A DNA stretch of 64,000 nucleotides from Cherax quadricarinatus (GCF_038502225.1 NC_091368.1:21928082-21992081), one strand, 5' to 3'; counted from the first letter of the stretch, positions 19,975 through 30,540 are shown. A program made the numbers and translations. The notes: generated by a model from the sequence alone, not told the origin.

Positions 19975-22760
19975 ATTTGCTAATATACAGGGTCTTAAGC
20001 CATCCACCAATATCCATCCATCCAACAACAAAATACCTTTCATTAGTGGACTTCTAGGGGAGTCAAATGCACTGTTTGCAGCCTTCACAGAGACCCACGC
20101 AAAAGATTACTTTGACAGTGAAATATGGATACCTGGATACAACGTTTTCAGATGTGACAGAAAGAACAAGCAACAAGGGGAGGTTGGCCTGTATGTCAGT
20201 CTTTCATTTGCACAGAGATACTGAACATCACAAATGATGTAGTTGAAGTTCTGGCAATAAAAATCGAGAACCAAAACTCCGTCATTGTAGTTGTATATAA
20301 GCCACCGGATGCAACTTCCCAACAGTTCAAAGAACAACTGTCAAAAATTGACTCCTGTCTGGATAATTTTCCAGTCCCATCCCCAAACATCTTGCTGCTT
20401 GGTGGCCTAAATCTAAGACACACAAAATGGAAGAATATAGCAAATAATGTTGTAGCAGAAATAATCCCTGGAGGTACATAGCTCAGATGAAAAGTCACAC
20501 ACGCAGGAGCTGCTGAATTTCTGCAACAAACACACCCTAAGTCAGTAGATAGTGGAGCCAACAAGACTGGAGAACACACTGGACCTTATTTTCACAAATA
20601 ATGAGGACCTGGTAAGGAATATAACAATATCAAAAACAACGATTCTGATCACAGTCTAATCGAAGTCCAAAATTGCATGCACAGAAGTCCTGATCGGCAA
20701 GATGCATACAGCTATGAGGTTACCTTTACCAAATTCAACTTCAACAACAAGAACATCATCTGGCATCAGGTAAACTATGCCCTAAATGAAACATGCTGGG
20801 AGGATATCTTAAATTACATGGACCCTAACCAATGCCTCGAAAAGATCACCTTCCTGGTAGCTGAAGTATGTTCATGGTATATTCCTATAAGACAAAAGAA
20901 AAGAAGAAGTAAAGTGGAGAGAGAGAGACGCTCCCTCTACAGGAGAAGACGAATCATTGAGCTCCTCAAGAATGCCAGATTATCTGATATACGGAAGGAA
21001 GCGCTAACCAGGGAAGTGGAAAATATTGAGCTAAAGTTAAAGGGGCTCATACAGGATCCAGGAGAGACAAGAAGAGCTAAAAGCGATTAATGAAATGGAA
21101 AAAAATCGAAATATTTCTTTTCATATGCCAAAAACAAGTCAAAAACCACTTCTAGTATGAGACCCTCGCTCAGACAAGACGGATCCTACACAGACGACAA
21201 CAAAGAAATGGGTGAGATATTGAAATAGCAGTATGACTCAGTGTTCAGCGAGCTACTAACCAGTTTAAAGATAGACAATCCAAACAATTTTTTCATGAGC
21301 CTCAAAACCTTGCCAATGTAGGCCAGATTTATGACATAACTTTAACTCCACTAGACTTGCCCATGCACTCAGCCCCAGGCCCAGACTCATGGAACTCTGT
21401 GTTCATTAAGAAATGCAAGAAACCCCTCTCACGGGCCCTAAGTATGCTAAGGAGAAGGAGCATAGACACAGGCGAGATTTCACAGTCACTAAAAATAACA
21501 AATATAGCCCCACTCCATAAAGGTGGTAGCATCGCAGTAGCTAAGAACTATAGGCCAATAGCTTTAACGTCCCACATCATAAAAATCTTTGAAAGAGTTC
21601 TAAGAAGCAGGATAGCAAACCACCTGGACTCCCCAAAATTGAACAACTCAGGGCAACATGGTTTCAGAGCAGGTCGCTCCGCCTTTCGCAACTGCTAGAC
21701 CACTATGATATGATCCCAGATGCACTGGAAAACAAACAGAATGCAGATGTAGTATACATAGACTTTGCAAAAGCCTTTGACAAGTGCGACCATGGTGTAA
21801 TAGCACACAAAATGCGTGCTAAAGGGATAACCGGCAAAGTAGGCAGATGGATCTTCAACTTTCTAACCAATCGCACACAAAGAGTAGTGGTAAACAGAGT
21901 TAAATCAGATGCTGCCATAGTGAAGAGCTCTGTCCCACAAGGCACAGTACTCGCACCTATCGTGATCCTTATTCTCATATCAGACATAGACAGAGATGTA
22001 AACCACAGCACTGTATCATCTTTTGCAGACGATACTGATACTGCATGAGAGTGTCATCCATTGAGGACACGGCAAAGCTCCAAGAAGATATAAACCAAGT
22101 TTTCCAATGAGCAACAGAAAGCAATATGATGTTCAATGAAGACAAATTCCAACTACTCCGTTATGGAAAACTGGAGGAAATATTAACTAGGACTGAGTAT
22201 ACTACAAACTCCAATCACACAATAGAGCGGAAAAGTAATGTGAAGAACCTGTGTGTGGTAATGCCCGAAGACCTCACCTTCAAGGATCACAACAATGCCA
22301 CTATCACATCTGCTAGGAAACTGATAGGATGGATAATGAGAACATTCAAGACAAGAGATGCTAAGCCAATGATGATCCTTTTTAAATCACTTATTCTCTC
22401 TAGGCTGGAATACTGCTGTACATTAACATCCCCATTCAAGTCAGGTGAAATTGCAGAACTAGAGAATGTACAGAGAATCTTTACTGCACGTGTAAGTTCC
22501 ACCAAACACCTTAACTGGGAGCGCCTGGAAGCATTCGACTTGTACTCACTAGAGCGCAGGCGAGAGAGATATATCATAATCTACACCTGGAAGATTCTGG
22601 AGGGACTGGTCCCTAATATGCACACAGCAATCACTCCATACGAAAGCAAAAGACTTGGCAGGCGATGCAACATACCCCCAGTGAAAAGAAGGGGCGTCAC
22701 TGGTACACTAAGAGAAAACGCAATAAGTGTCCGGGGCCCAAGATTGTTCAACAGCCTCCT
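19975..22760 (+). pseudogene. LINE A copy 2 ORF2 (endonuclease and reverse transcriptase), decayed
   Basis: The AP-type endonuclease begins with a NIQGLKPS block near 19984, with TETH near 20090, and reaches a stop at 20221. Later endonuclease blocks continue in other frames to about 20645. A linker is open at 20677-21090. RT follows: an NYRPIALTS block near 21550, the SVPQGTVLAP block near 21932, and SFADDT near 22019-22036. The next codons shift out of frame. The C-terminal domain is open at 22126-22764 until the LTR element interrupts it. There are several stops and frameshifts, so the protein is dead. The last roughly 65 codons lie beyond the insertion at 25298-25498. Confidence 0.82.
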
Positions 22761-22780
22761 ATAACTGGCTTAGGAGTCAG

Positions 22781-23012
22781 TGGGTTACACAGGCTTGTGT
22801 GTTTGTGCCCATGGCCCGGGCAGGGCCATGCCCGCGAGAGAGAGCTGGGAGTACTTGTGTGTTGATGCCAGGCCGCTGTGAGAGTGAGAGCGAGGCAAGT
22901 CTGGGCATACTGAAGTGGGAAGGCCTAGGTGGCAGCACCAGCATAGCGCGAAATATGAACTAAGCTGGCAGACAGCATGTACTGTCTGTGCAGACAGTAC
23001 AGGCTGTCTACA
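22781..23012. repeat. Left LTR-like direct repeat
   Basis: 232 bp, TG...CA, identical to 25066-25297. Near its end is a strong hairpin (22970-23009), with a GTACTGTCTG/CAGACAGTAC stem extended by AGACAGC/GCTGTCT. Confidence 0.9.
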
Positions 23013-24214
23013 TACACTCGGCCACCTACCGGGCGTCGTCCCGACGCGACAATACTGGTAGTAAAAGAAACTCGGTCTCTCTCTCGTAGGAACAGGGCAC
23101 AGAACACAAAATAAAAACATATATATACATATGGACATGGAAAAAAAAACTTCCTACAGGGAGGGAAGAAAAAAACATGTGGGGTGTGCTAAACATCGTG
23201 GTCAAAGGCAGTGAGCATCGAAGTGCATCACTGCACGCCTTCCTGCGTCTGGACAGATACTGCAACACGGGAGACATCGCTGCGGCTGAGCTGTGACGTA
23301 ACAGGGTACGGTCTCTGGAATGGTGAAGCAGTCATCGTAGGAGTCGCTGCAGGTTTTCACTCAACCTGGGGCACAACATGCTGGTGCTCTCGAGTGAGGC
23401 GTCGACAAAACTCGGCAACTGGGCAGGACTTCTGGCAAGCGACTCAGGAGGACACTTCTCGACTGGTACTGTCGCTGGGCTGTCACTGCCGGCGAGCGTG
23501 AAGCGAGTTGTGGAGCGAGTCGTGGCAGAGACGACTGGGTGAAACATCTGGAAGTCGTAACATCATACACCAGACTGCAGTGAGAGAGCTAGCAGTCAAA
23601 GTGACATCTTCTTTGTGCAGGCTGCTCACTGAAGCTTGTGACACGAGGCTGACACAGCGCCTGCCGACAGGCCTGGCTGCGGCTTGACGAGTATCATCTC
23701 TCGACAGTTGGAGTTATAGCAGAGGTTAGCCTAAGCGTCCCCAGACTTGTTTCTCTACATATAACTGCACTCTGACGGTCTGGAGGTGAAGTGAAACAAA
23801 TCTCGATGGGAATCGTAGCAGGTACGATTCTGCAGAACAACACGAGCGACGAGCATAAAAGCTTTCTGTACAAGGGGGCTCATACGCTCAGGGCTGAGAA
23901 ATCAGCTGTCAAACACTGGTCAGGCGGGTGACTTAGCACAGTGGTGCAACTCAAGGGTCTGACCACAGACCTCACTGGACACACGGAAAACTTACAAACA
24001 CACCGCTGTACATACGGTACAACATGGCTTAACTAGCAAATGATGCTTTTCTGCACATAAAACTGACTAAGACTTACTAAAATGTGAGAACACTGACTGA
24101 GAGGAATTAATTAACACACGACATATATCTTCTCTCAATCTTCTCGACAATACTGAAATAATTACTAGAACACTCGATGTGACATCATGTGATGTCAGGC
24201 GTGATGTCGCAAGG

Positions 24215-24302
24215 TGACGTCAGGAGCAGTGACGTCAACAGACATCTCGAGGTGACGTCAGGCAGACATCGTGAGGTGACGTCAGCAGACATCGTGACGT
24301 CA
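24215..24302. promoter_or_regulatory. Cluster of five TGACGTCA (CRE-type) palindromes
   Basis: Perfect 8-bp TGACGTCA sites begin at 24215, 24230, 24253, 24277 and 24295, with a near-match TGACGTCG near 24427. TGACGTCA is the consensus site of CREB/ATF bZIP factors. Five in 88 bp is far above chance and appears to come from local duplication of a GACATCGTGAGG-type unit. Any enhancer role for the surrounding element is inference. Confidence 0.6.
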
Positions 24303-25065
24303 TGAAGTCGGGCAGCATCGTGGGTGGCGTCGATGTGATGCGGGCAGCAGACCACAGCATGAGGCCTGGGACATCTGGTAACTCACGTGGCTTTGTAGGT
24401 CTACGTGACATCGCCCACACCCACGTGACGTCGTGATCCACGTAGCTTCGAGTGGCCTCGGGCACTCGGATACACAGCACTGGCAATGAATTCATACGAA
24501 AAACAGCAGAAAACACAGCAGAGGGAGTGGGCAGTGGTGAGTGGTGTATGGTAGGCTGGTGGCGAGGAGCGTGCGTGAGTGTATGGCAGGGCGGGCATCT
24601 GGCGGTTCCTCCTCCCACCCACAAACACAGGGGAAACACACTGGACGCAGAAATCACCACAAAACTCACCTCTGGCTTGCTGAAACAGCTGTGCTGAGCT
24701 GAACAACAACAGCAACATACAAGTGACACTGAACACGTGACTTGAGAAACAGCGTAGGGTCACTGGGACGCCATTACAATTCTCGGAGAATTTCGGCAAA
24801 TTTCGGCTGGATCCTGCTTGTACCTGTGTCTGGATGCTCAAACGTGCAGACACGACATCAGGATAACTCGTTGAGAGACGGATGCTTCTTGTGTAGGGTG
24901 ATGAAGTGAAGATGACTTCATACCTCTTCCTCCCTCTCTCCAGGCAAACACAACTGCTGCGGAGCACCGCTGTCACCATTTATAATGGGGTTGTTTGGTA
25001 GGCTGTAGAGCGGTGTTAATGATATACTTCTTCGGAGGCTTCTTTCTTTATTGTTAATGTCGTGG

Positions 25066-25297
25066 TGGGTTACACAGGCTTGTGTGTTTGTGCCCATGGC
25101 CCGGGCAGGGCCATGCCCGCGAGAGAGAGCTGGGAGTACTTGTGTGTTGATGCCAGGCCGCTGTGAGAGTGAGAGCGAGGCAAGTCTGGGCATACTGAAG
25201 TGGGAAGGCCTAGGTGGCAGCACCAGCATAGCGCGAAATATGAACTAAGCTGGCAGACAGCATGTACTGTCTGTGCAGACAGTACAGGCTGTCTACA
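25066..25297. repeat. Right LTR-like direct repeat
   Basis: Identical in length and sequence to 22781-23012. It abuts the resumed LINE A 3' coding end. Confidence 0.9.
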
Positions 25298-25531
25298 CTC
25301 CCACCAGCAATAAGGGGCATTACGGGAAGACCCCTGGTTGTCTTCAAGTGGGAGCTGGACAGATACCTAAGGACGGTGCCGGATCAGCCGGGCTGTGGTT
25401 CGTACGTTGGATTGCGTGCGGCCAGCAGTAACAGCCTCGTTGATCAGGCCCTGATCCACCGGGAGGTCTGGTCGTGGACCGGGCCGCGGAGGCGTTGATC
25501 CGCGGAATGCCCTCCAGGTAGACTCCAGGTA

Positions 25532-26125
25532 GTGTTGTTATCCCCATTGTACCTGTTATACCCGGTGTAGTTGTTATCCCCAGTGTACCTGCTATCCCCA
25601 GTGTACCTGTTATCCCCAGTGTAGTTATCCCCAGTGTACCTGTTATCCCCAGTGTAGTTGTTATCCCCCGTGCACCTGTTATCCCCAGTGTAGTTGTTAT
25701 CCCCAGTGTAGTTATCCCCAGTGTACCTGCTATCCCCAGTGTACCTGTTATCCCCAGTGTAGTTATCCCCAGTGTACCTGTTATCCCCAGTGTAGTTGTT
25801 ATCCCCCGTGCACCTGTTATCCCCAGTGTAGTTGTTATCCCCCGTGCACCTGTTATCCCCAGTGTACTTGTTATACCCAGTGTTAATTAATATTAAAATG
25901 GTATAAAATACCGACAGGTTGTTAGGTAAGACACATATGCAACATTTAGGTATCTTTATTTCGAAATAAAGATACCTAACTGTTGCATATGTGTCTTACC
26001 TAACATCCTCAGTGTTGTTGTTATCCCCAGTGTACCTGTTATCCTCAGTGTAACTGTTATCCCCGTGTAGTTATCCCCCATGTACTTGTTATCCCCAGTG
26101 TAGTTGTTATCCCAGCGTAATTATC
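25532..26125 (+). repeat. 18-bp minisatellite, GTTATCCCCAGTGTAxxT variant
   Basis: Head-to-tail units continue the variant seen at 18826-18935. The array is interrupted at 25886-26005 by a minimal hammerhead-type palindrome. It begins within a few bases of the LINE A copy 2 3' end. Confidence 0.9.
25886..26005. mobile_element. Minimal palindromic derivative of the hammerhead-type element
   Basis: The AATATTAAAATGG-type outer end leads into an 84-bp palindrome (25921-26004) centred on TTCGAA at 25960-25965. Each half is GTTAGGTAAGACACATATGC... as in the 31785 element, but both hammerhead cores are deleted. It sits inside the minisatellite, flanked by CCAGTGTT and TCAGTGTT, a possible imperfect target duplication. 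Confidence 0.75.
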
Positions 26126-26134
26126 ATGAATATA

Positions 26135-26200
26135 GTTGTTAAAGTCACTGGATGGCGAAACATCTATAAGATACCCAGATGTTGTACATGTGTCGTGGCC
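26135..26200 (+). mobile_element. Fragment of a hammerhead-type element 3' end
   Basis: This reads GTCACTGGATGGCGAAACAT, then AAGATACCCAGATGTTG, resembling stem II, GAAAC and the AAAGATACCTAACTGTTGC tail of the family. The core box is missing. Confidence 0.5.
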
Positions 26201-26890
26201 ATCAACCTTCCAGTATGGGAATGTATATTTCCTTAACCTTACTGGAAAACTTCAGAATTTCAGTAACTGGCATGTTCTCCTTGGCCCACCCACCTTCAGA
26301 TAGTACCGTGGGTCATACTGGTTTTCTCCCGAACCCGCTGAAGAATGGTAAGGATACCGCAGAGTGCGCATTTGTGCTCCTGCACGCGTGTGAGTGACTT
26401 GAAAGCCTCACCTTTCCAAGAAATGATGTCCTTATGTTAAATATATGAGTGTGAAGGGTTGGGCAGGATTACTGACCTGAGGTATCTGAAACTAACTTCC
26501 TAAGTAGCTCTTCGAATAGTTTGGACAAAAATGTTGGTGGGAGAAGTTGGATATGAGAAAGACTTGCCTAGTATTGGCAAGAAGGCTTGCTGCAGAAGTC
26601 CTCCATTGTTATGCTCTTATGTGAAGCCTGTGAAAGGTGCCTCCAAAGGGTGCACACGCACACATCCCTCCCAACTTCATACTCTTGTTGTATCAACCGC
26701 CCATATAGAAATTTGGTAGCGTCATCGCGTCTAACGGACGGGGGAAGGTAATGACAGGAGCCCAATTGTATTGCCGATATGAGGTATAAGGACATAATGT
26801 GGTAGCCTTGCGCTCATGAACCCAACCCAGCGTACCTCATACCACCCATCAGTGACCTGCTTACCTAACTTGTCAGACAACCTCTATCAT
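26200..26890. other. Unassigned sequence
   Basis: Short open frames on both strands lack recognisable motifs, and no repeat is shared with the rest of the window. Confidence 0.4.
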
Positions 26891-26959
26891 GTATCATGTA
26901 TCATGACAAGGACAAGATGTGGAAAAAGACTCTTATGAACGGTTCAGGATATTTATTAG

Positions 26960-26995
26960 AGGAAACGTTTCGCCACAAGTGGGTTCTTCAGTCCT
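26960..26995 (-). ncRNA. Hammerhead ribozyme-like motif (copy 6, minus)
   Basis: The minus strand has AGGA, CTGAAGA, then a stem II with CCAC/GTGG, GAAA, CGTT, TCCT. Stem I is four pairs (AGGA/TCCT), as in the copy at 30443. The base of stem II has a C-C mismatch. Confidence 0.6.
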
Positions 26996-27009
26996 TATTT
27001 TCTGACCTG

Positions 27010-27344
27010 AAGAGAACACCTCTCCATTTCTCCTTCCAGTGGATCCCTTTCGTACTCATTTGCGCATTTATTTTGTTCTGTCATTGGGCTACCAGCAATA
27101 AGAATACCCTGTGCAGACTTGTGAGTTTTGGCGCAGTGTTTCAAGAACATTGCAAGGGTAGCAATGCCCTGAAGAACCAGGTCTTCTCCTTGATGCCATA
27201 GGAGTTGATAAAGCAACAGCTCGAACCAGGATGCCGTGGACAATCTCGCTCACTTAAGAAACTAGTCCCAGAGAACACCTAACATCACAAGTTAACATAG
27301 TACCAATTTTATCACATGTGTTATCAACTTTAAATAATAAGATT
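27010..27344. other. Unassigned sequence
   Basis: Nothing recognised. A plus-strand open frame at 26896-27201 merely crosses the hammerhead copy. Confidence 0.35.
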
Positions 27345-27490
27345 TTACAAGAACCCCATTGAAATAATTCACTTCGTCTGACGTTTTTGGGTTATCCTGG
27401 ATAATTTACACATATGTTACTAGGTATAATTGTAGTCACCTTAACATATGTAGCTGTACTTCAGTGTGCCTGTACATAAAGTTCACAGCA
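27345..27490 (+). repeat. SINE E, copy 3 (plus)
   Basis: A diverged copy with CATTGAAATAATTCACTTC at the head and GTACATAAAGTTCAC at the tail. It has a small internal insertion relative to copies 1, 2 and 4. Confidence 0.6.
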
Positions 27491-27528
27491 TTCACGGGTG
27501 GCCTCGGAGATTCATTCGTGGATGGAGC

Positions 27529-27601
27529 TGATTGCCTCTTCTACTGCAGTTAGGGGATGGTTTTGAGAACCATCCCCTAACTGCAGTAGATGAGGCAATC
27601 A
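27529..27601. repeat. Long hairpin, 34-bp arms, 5-bp loop
   Basis: The inner 22 bp (27541-27562 with 27568-27589) pair perfectly around TTGAG, and the arms extend outward with one mismatch. The right arm runs into AGGCGAAACAG, suggestive of a hammerhead-type element end, but the core box is not intact. Confidence 0.75.
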
Positions 27602-27603
27602 GG

Positions 27604-28335
27604 CGAAACAGTAAGGTCATTTTCTAGGTAGTCCCTGAAGGGATCAAAGCCTAGAGTTTTTAGGTTGGATTTCGGAAAAGTATGGCGAAGTCTGGAGCTC
27701 CATTATGACAGGAATGTGGTCTGATCCGGCATTTCCACTAGGGGAAACTGCAATGGTATAGATGGTAATCTCTGTTGGTAAGGCCTACGTCAGGTGTCCC
27801 AAGGTTAGGGCCCACGTACGACTTGAAGAATGGACCTTGAAACGATAGGTTTCTTGCTGCCATTACACTGAATAGCTGTTTTCCCCCTTGGTCATCTAGT
27901 GGTTGGTCTGCGCCGCATTTGAAGCTGGGTAATGGACATTAAAATCTCCTGCTAAGACTGTTGGAGCATTTCTACTGAGTATCCGGTGTAAGGGGATGAA
28001 CTCTATGTACGGCTGTCTAGGGGGTAAAATATCCGGTTCCCACGATTAGCCGTCCATATAAGGTCATCAGATCTATGGCTATGATGCTGTCTTCGTCAAT
28101 ATGGATATTATGGAATGCATATCCTTGTTTCACTAGGACGGCCACCCCATTGTGGGGCCCCTCTCGATTTCTCGAGTGTAAAGTAACCACGCAGCTTTAC
28201 ATGTTGGTCTAGTCTGGCAGCTGTCTCATTCAGAAGGATGATGTCTGGATTGTGATTGCATAGTTCAACCTCAAGGAGGTAGTGATTATTGAAGAAGTGC
28301 CGGATGTTAAGTTGTAAAACTGTGATACCCATTAT
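27604..28335 (-). pseudogene. LINE D endonuclease domain, decayed
   Basis: Reading the minus strand, the first block is LQLNIRHFFNN followed by PDIILLNETA (28320-28230 region), the N-terminus of an AP-type LINE endonuclease. GDFN lies at 27949-27938 and SDH at 27724-27716, both in the same frame but separated by stops, so there is at least one shift out and back. The spacing and motifs show the nuclease fold that nicks target DNA. No RT follows at lower coordinates, so the element is truncated. The style fits the Jockey/R1/I group, and I cannot place the clade. Confidence 0.7.
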
Positions 28336-28339
28336 TTCG

Positions 28340-29105
28340 TGTGTTTTGCGTTGTTGCTGCTGCGTGCAAGAAACTGGTGTCTGAGATTATAGCTGCAAGG
28401 TGTGTGCGTGTTCTCCTTACTTGTCTCTTCAAGGAGAAGGCTGTAGTCCTGAGTGGACTATAGCTTATTCTGAATACAGAATAGTTGGTCCTCTTCAATG
28501 TTGCTAGTGTTGGTGACACTTATAAATCCGTCTCGTCTTCTGACACCAGGGACACGTCAGATGCCTCGTTCACTATACGCACTAACTCTTCGTGCACATC
28601 AGCATCAGCAGGCATATTCGTGCCACTGTCGATAGGAGATGGTGGTGAGTCTTCTTGGAAAAGTACAAGAGAAAGTTGAGCTGGATGTTCAGAAACTACT
28701 CCATTCAGGTCGTGCTCTTCTGTAAAAGACAGGACACTGCTGCCCTCTACTCGTCGAAACTGGAACCAGCACATCTATCATCTCGCCTGTACTACCCGGT
28801 CTCTTAAAAACGAGGCTCAAAATTGTCCTCTTTACTCTACCAACAACACTAGCACCACCAGTGATACCATCGCTAACACCAACACTAGCACCACAAGTGA
28901 TACCATCGCTGACACCACTAGCACCACCAGTGATACCATCGCTGACACCATTACTAGTACCACTAGTTGTACCACCACTAACGTTAACTGGTGTTCGTGA
29001 CACAGTTGATAACGCACTCTGCTTACATACTGAGTGTCCGTGGTTTGATCCCGAAATGAGTGGAAACGTTGGGCATGTTTCCTTACACTTTCTGCCCCTG
29101 TTCAC
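28340..29105 (-). pseudogene. Probable LINE D ORF1 region with in-frame repeats
   Basis: This lies just upstream of the endonuclease on the same strand. The minus-strand frame 29105-28689 is open for 138 codons, and another open frame covers 28774-28520. The first contains about four repeats reading GVSDGITGGAS (33-36 bp units, 28855-28975). I recognise no firm nucleic-acid-binding motif, only scattered Cys and His near the start (KCKETC). The ORF1 assignment rests on position and strand alone. Confidence 0.4.
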
Positions 29106-29424
29106 GTAGTAAGTAGGTACCTGGGTGTTAGTCTACTGTTGTGGGTCAAATCCTGGAGGGACAAGATGGAATGGGCCACAGTTAAAATAAGGTACAGACA
29201 ATCCTCAACGAAGCATTCACTTTATAGAGTTATCTTGGGTGGCTAACACTCCGGGTTAAAAATATCAACAAAATTTTATCTAAATACCACAACACCACAA
29301 ATAACTGACTCCATTCTTTCATTCTCTCTCATAAATCTCTCTTTCCAGCCTACTCTGTTTTCTTATCTCTGTTTTCTCGCTAGCTGTCTAAACTCTCATG
29401 ATTACAGCCTGCTTCTTGCAAGAG
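29106..29424. other. Repeat fragment and unassigned DNA
   Basis: At 29113-29135 the string GTACCTGGGTGTTAGTCTAC resembles AGGTGTCTGGGTGTTAGTCG at about 59697-59718, which also precedes repeat A there. The rest is unassigned. Confidence 0.4.
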
Positions 29425-29570
29425 GTTAGGCTAGGTAAGGTTTATCAAGAAACAAAACAAGTGTTTCCTGACGCTGGTCTTAGACATATGATGATTAACA
29501 ACTGATCTTTTGATCATATGGCTTACCCGTCCACCCCTTTAAAAATTATGATCATAATTATAGTTTCGAG
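29425..29570 (+). repeat. Dispersed repeat A, copy 1
   Basis: Shared with 59735-59885 and 62272-62432. Landmarks are TAGGTAAGGTT, TGTTTCCTGACG(C/A), GGTCTTAG and CTTTAAAAATTATGATCAT. Three dispersed copies in the same orientation. Confidence 0.7.
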
Positions 29571-29838
29571 ATACTTTTCATTTGAGCATCACCCAAAGCT
29601 ATGTTGAGAGGAGAGTTAGGCGGACAAGGCAGCCTGTGTGCTGCCAGACCACTATATTCATCTACTAATAACGTACCTTTCCTTAAAACAAAGTTGTCTG
29701 AGAGACGCCTCTTATTGTTATTTCTCATTTTTTTCTCAGAACTACGCTGAGAGGAGTGACAAACATATCTGTTTTATTAACAGCTTAATACTCTGGCAGA
29801 TTTACATTCATTGTGATTATACAAAGATCAAAGAGATG
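29571..29838. other. Unassigned sequence
   Basis: AT-rich with no recognised feature. Confidence 0.35.
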
Positions 29839-29877
29839 AATTAGACGCATGCGCAGCACTTGGGTATCTTTAACTGG

Positions 29878-29912
29878 GAAGCGTTTAGCCACGCATTGGC
29901 TTCATCAGAGAC
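29878..29912 (-). ncRNA. Degenerate hammerhead-like motif
   Basis: The minus strand reads CTGATGA, A, GCCA...TGGC, then TAAACG. The GAAA box has G12 changed to U, which should inactivate it. It marks the left half of an element whose right half is at 30443. Confidence 0.45.
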
Positions 29913-30190
29913 CATACAATAAGTGTCAGGGGGCCGAGACTGTTCAACTGCCTCCCAGCATACATAAGGGGGATTACCAACAGACCCCTGGCAGTCTTCA
30001 AGCTGGCACTGGACAAGCACCTAAAGTCGGTTCCTGACCAGCCAGGCTGTGGCTCGTACGTTGGTTTGCGTGCAGCCAGCAGCAACAGCCTGGTTGATCA
30101 GGCTCTGATCCACCAGGAGGCCTGGTCACAGACCGGGCCGCGGGGGCGTTGACCCCCGGAACTCTCTCCAGGTAAACTCCAGGTAATCAG
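29909..30190 (+). mobile_element. LINE A copy 3, strongly 5'-truncated
   Basis: Nearly identical to 57392-57661, the last 81 or so codons of ORF2 plus 3' end, with the stop codon at 30150-30152 and the CCAGGTAAACTCCAGGTAAT terminus. It interrupts a hammerhead-type element: the left half ends in CTTCATCAG, and family sequence resumes at about 30190. Confidence 0.85.
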
Positions 30191-30442
30191 CCCTAGACAA
30201 AGAAGAATGATGAAGATCAGAAGGGGTTTGAGGTAATCAGTCCCTCAGCCTTGAGTCGATGTAATCACTTCATCAATATTGAATAGAATACAGCATATGC
30301 GCGAAGAAGTTGCTTATATACTGTAAAGAGGAGAGGTAAAGCAGTCGTAGGTGGTATCAATGGACAGTTCCACAGGTGGAAGTAGGTCATGCCTATAGGT
30401 TAGGCAAATGAAGAATTCCCTGTATGAAGATCCCAAGATGTT

Positions 30443-30479
30443 AGGACTGATGAAGCCACTGTGTGGCGAAACGTTTCCT
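30443..30479 (+). ncRNA. Hammerhead ribozyme-like motif (copy 2), canonical CTGATGA core
   Basis: Stem I AGGA (30443-30446) pairs with TCCT (30476-30479). The core CTGATGA is at 30447-30453 and is followed by one extra A, stem II GCCAC/GTGGC with a UGU loop, and GAAA at 30468-30471. CGTT follows, so cleavage would be after 30475 (H17 = U). All invariant core residues are present. Stem III is only the self-complementary ACGU. It is followed by CATTAAACATGTGTC and a perfect 12-bp hairpin (30513-30540). Confidence 0.7.
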
Positions 30480-30512
30480 CATTAAACATGTGTCTAGTTT
30501 ATCAACATGTCA

Positions 30513-30540
30513 GTTACTGTGTCTTGTCAGACACAGTAAC
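30513..30540. repeat. Perfect 12-bp hairpin
   Basis: GTTACTGTGTCT pairs with AGACACAGTAAC around TGTC, at the downstream end of the hammerhead-type element. Confidence 0.7.

Larger units (their letters stand above)
22781..25297. mobile_element. Non-autonomous LTR-bounded element (TRIM/LARD-like), identical repeats
   Basis: Two direct repeats of 232 bp (22781-23012 and 25066-25297) match base for base and run from TG to CA. They enclose 2053 bp without gag or pol similarity. The unit interrupts LINE A copy 2, whose 3' end resumes right after the second repeat. A clean target duplication is not visible: 21 extra bases lie between the LINE (CCTCC) and the left repeat, and the right flank begins CTCCC. 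No convincing primer-binding site or polypurine tract was found on either strand, so orientation is open. Perfect identity suggests a recent insertion. Confidence 0.7.
18936..25530 (+). mobile_element. LINE A copy 2, split by two later insertions
   Basis: Coding similarity to the copy at 53316-57633 runs from the ORF1 zinc-finger region (from about 18936) through ORF2 to the shared 3' end (25298-25530). It is interrupted by a palindromic element with a 13-bp target duplication (19379-19682) and by an LTR-bounded element (22781-25297). Both flanks are the same 18-bp minisatellite variant, so the LINE probably inserted, 5'-truncated, into that array. Confidence 0.75.

Noticed and set aside
27604..29105. 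A host gene on the minus strand
   Set aside because: The GDFN, SDH and N-terminal endonuclease blocks identify it as a LINE relic.
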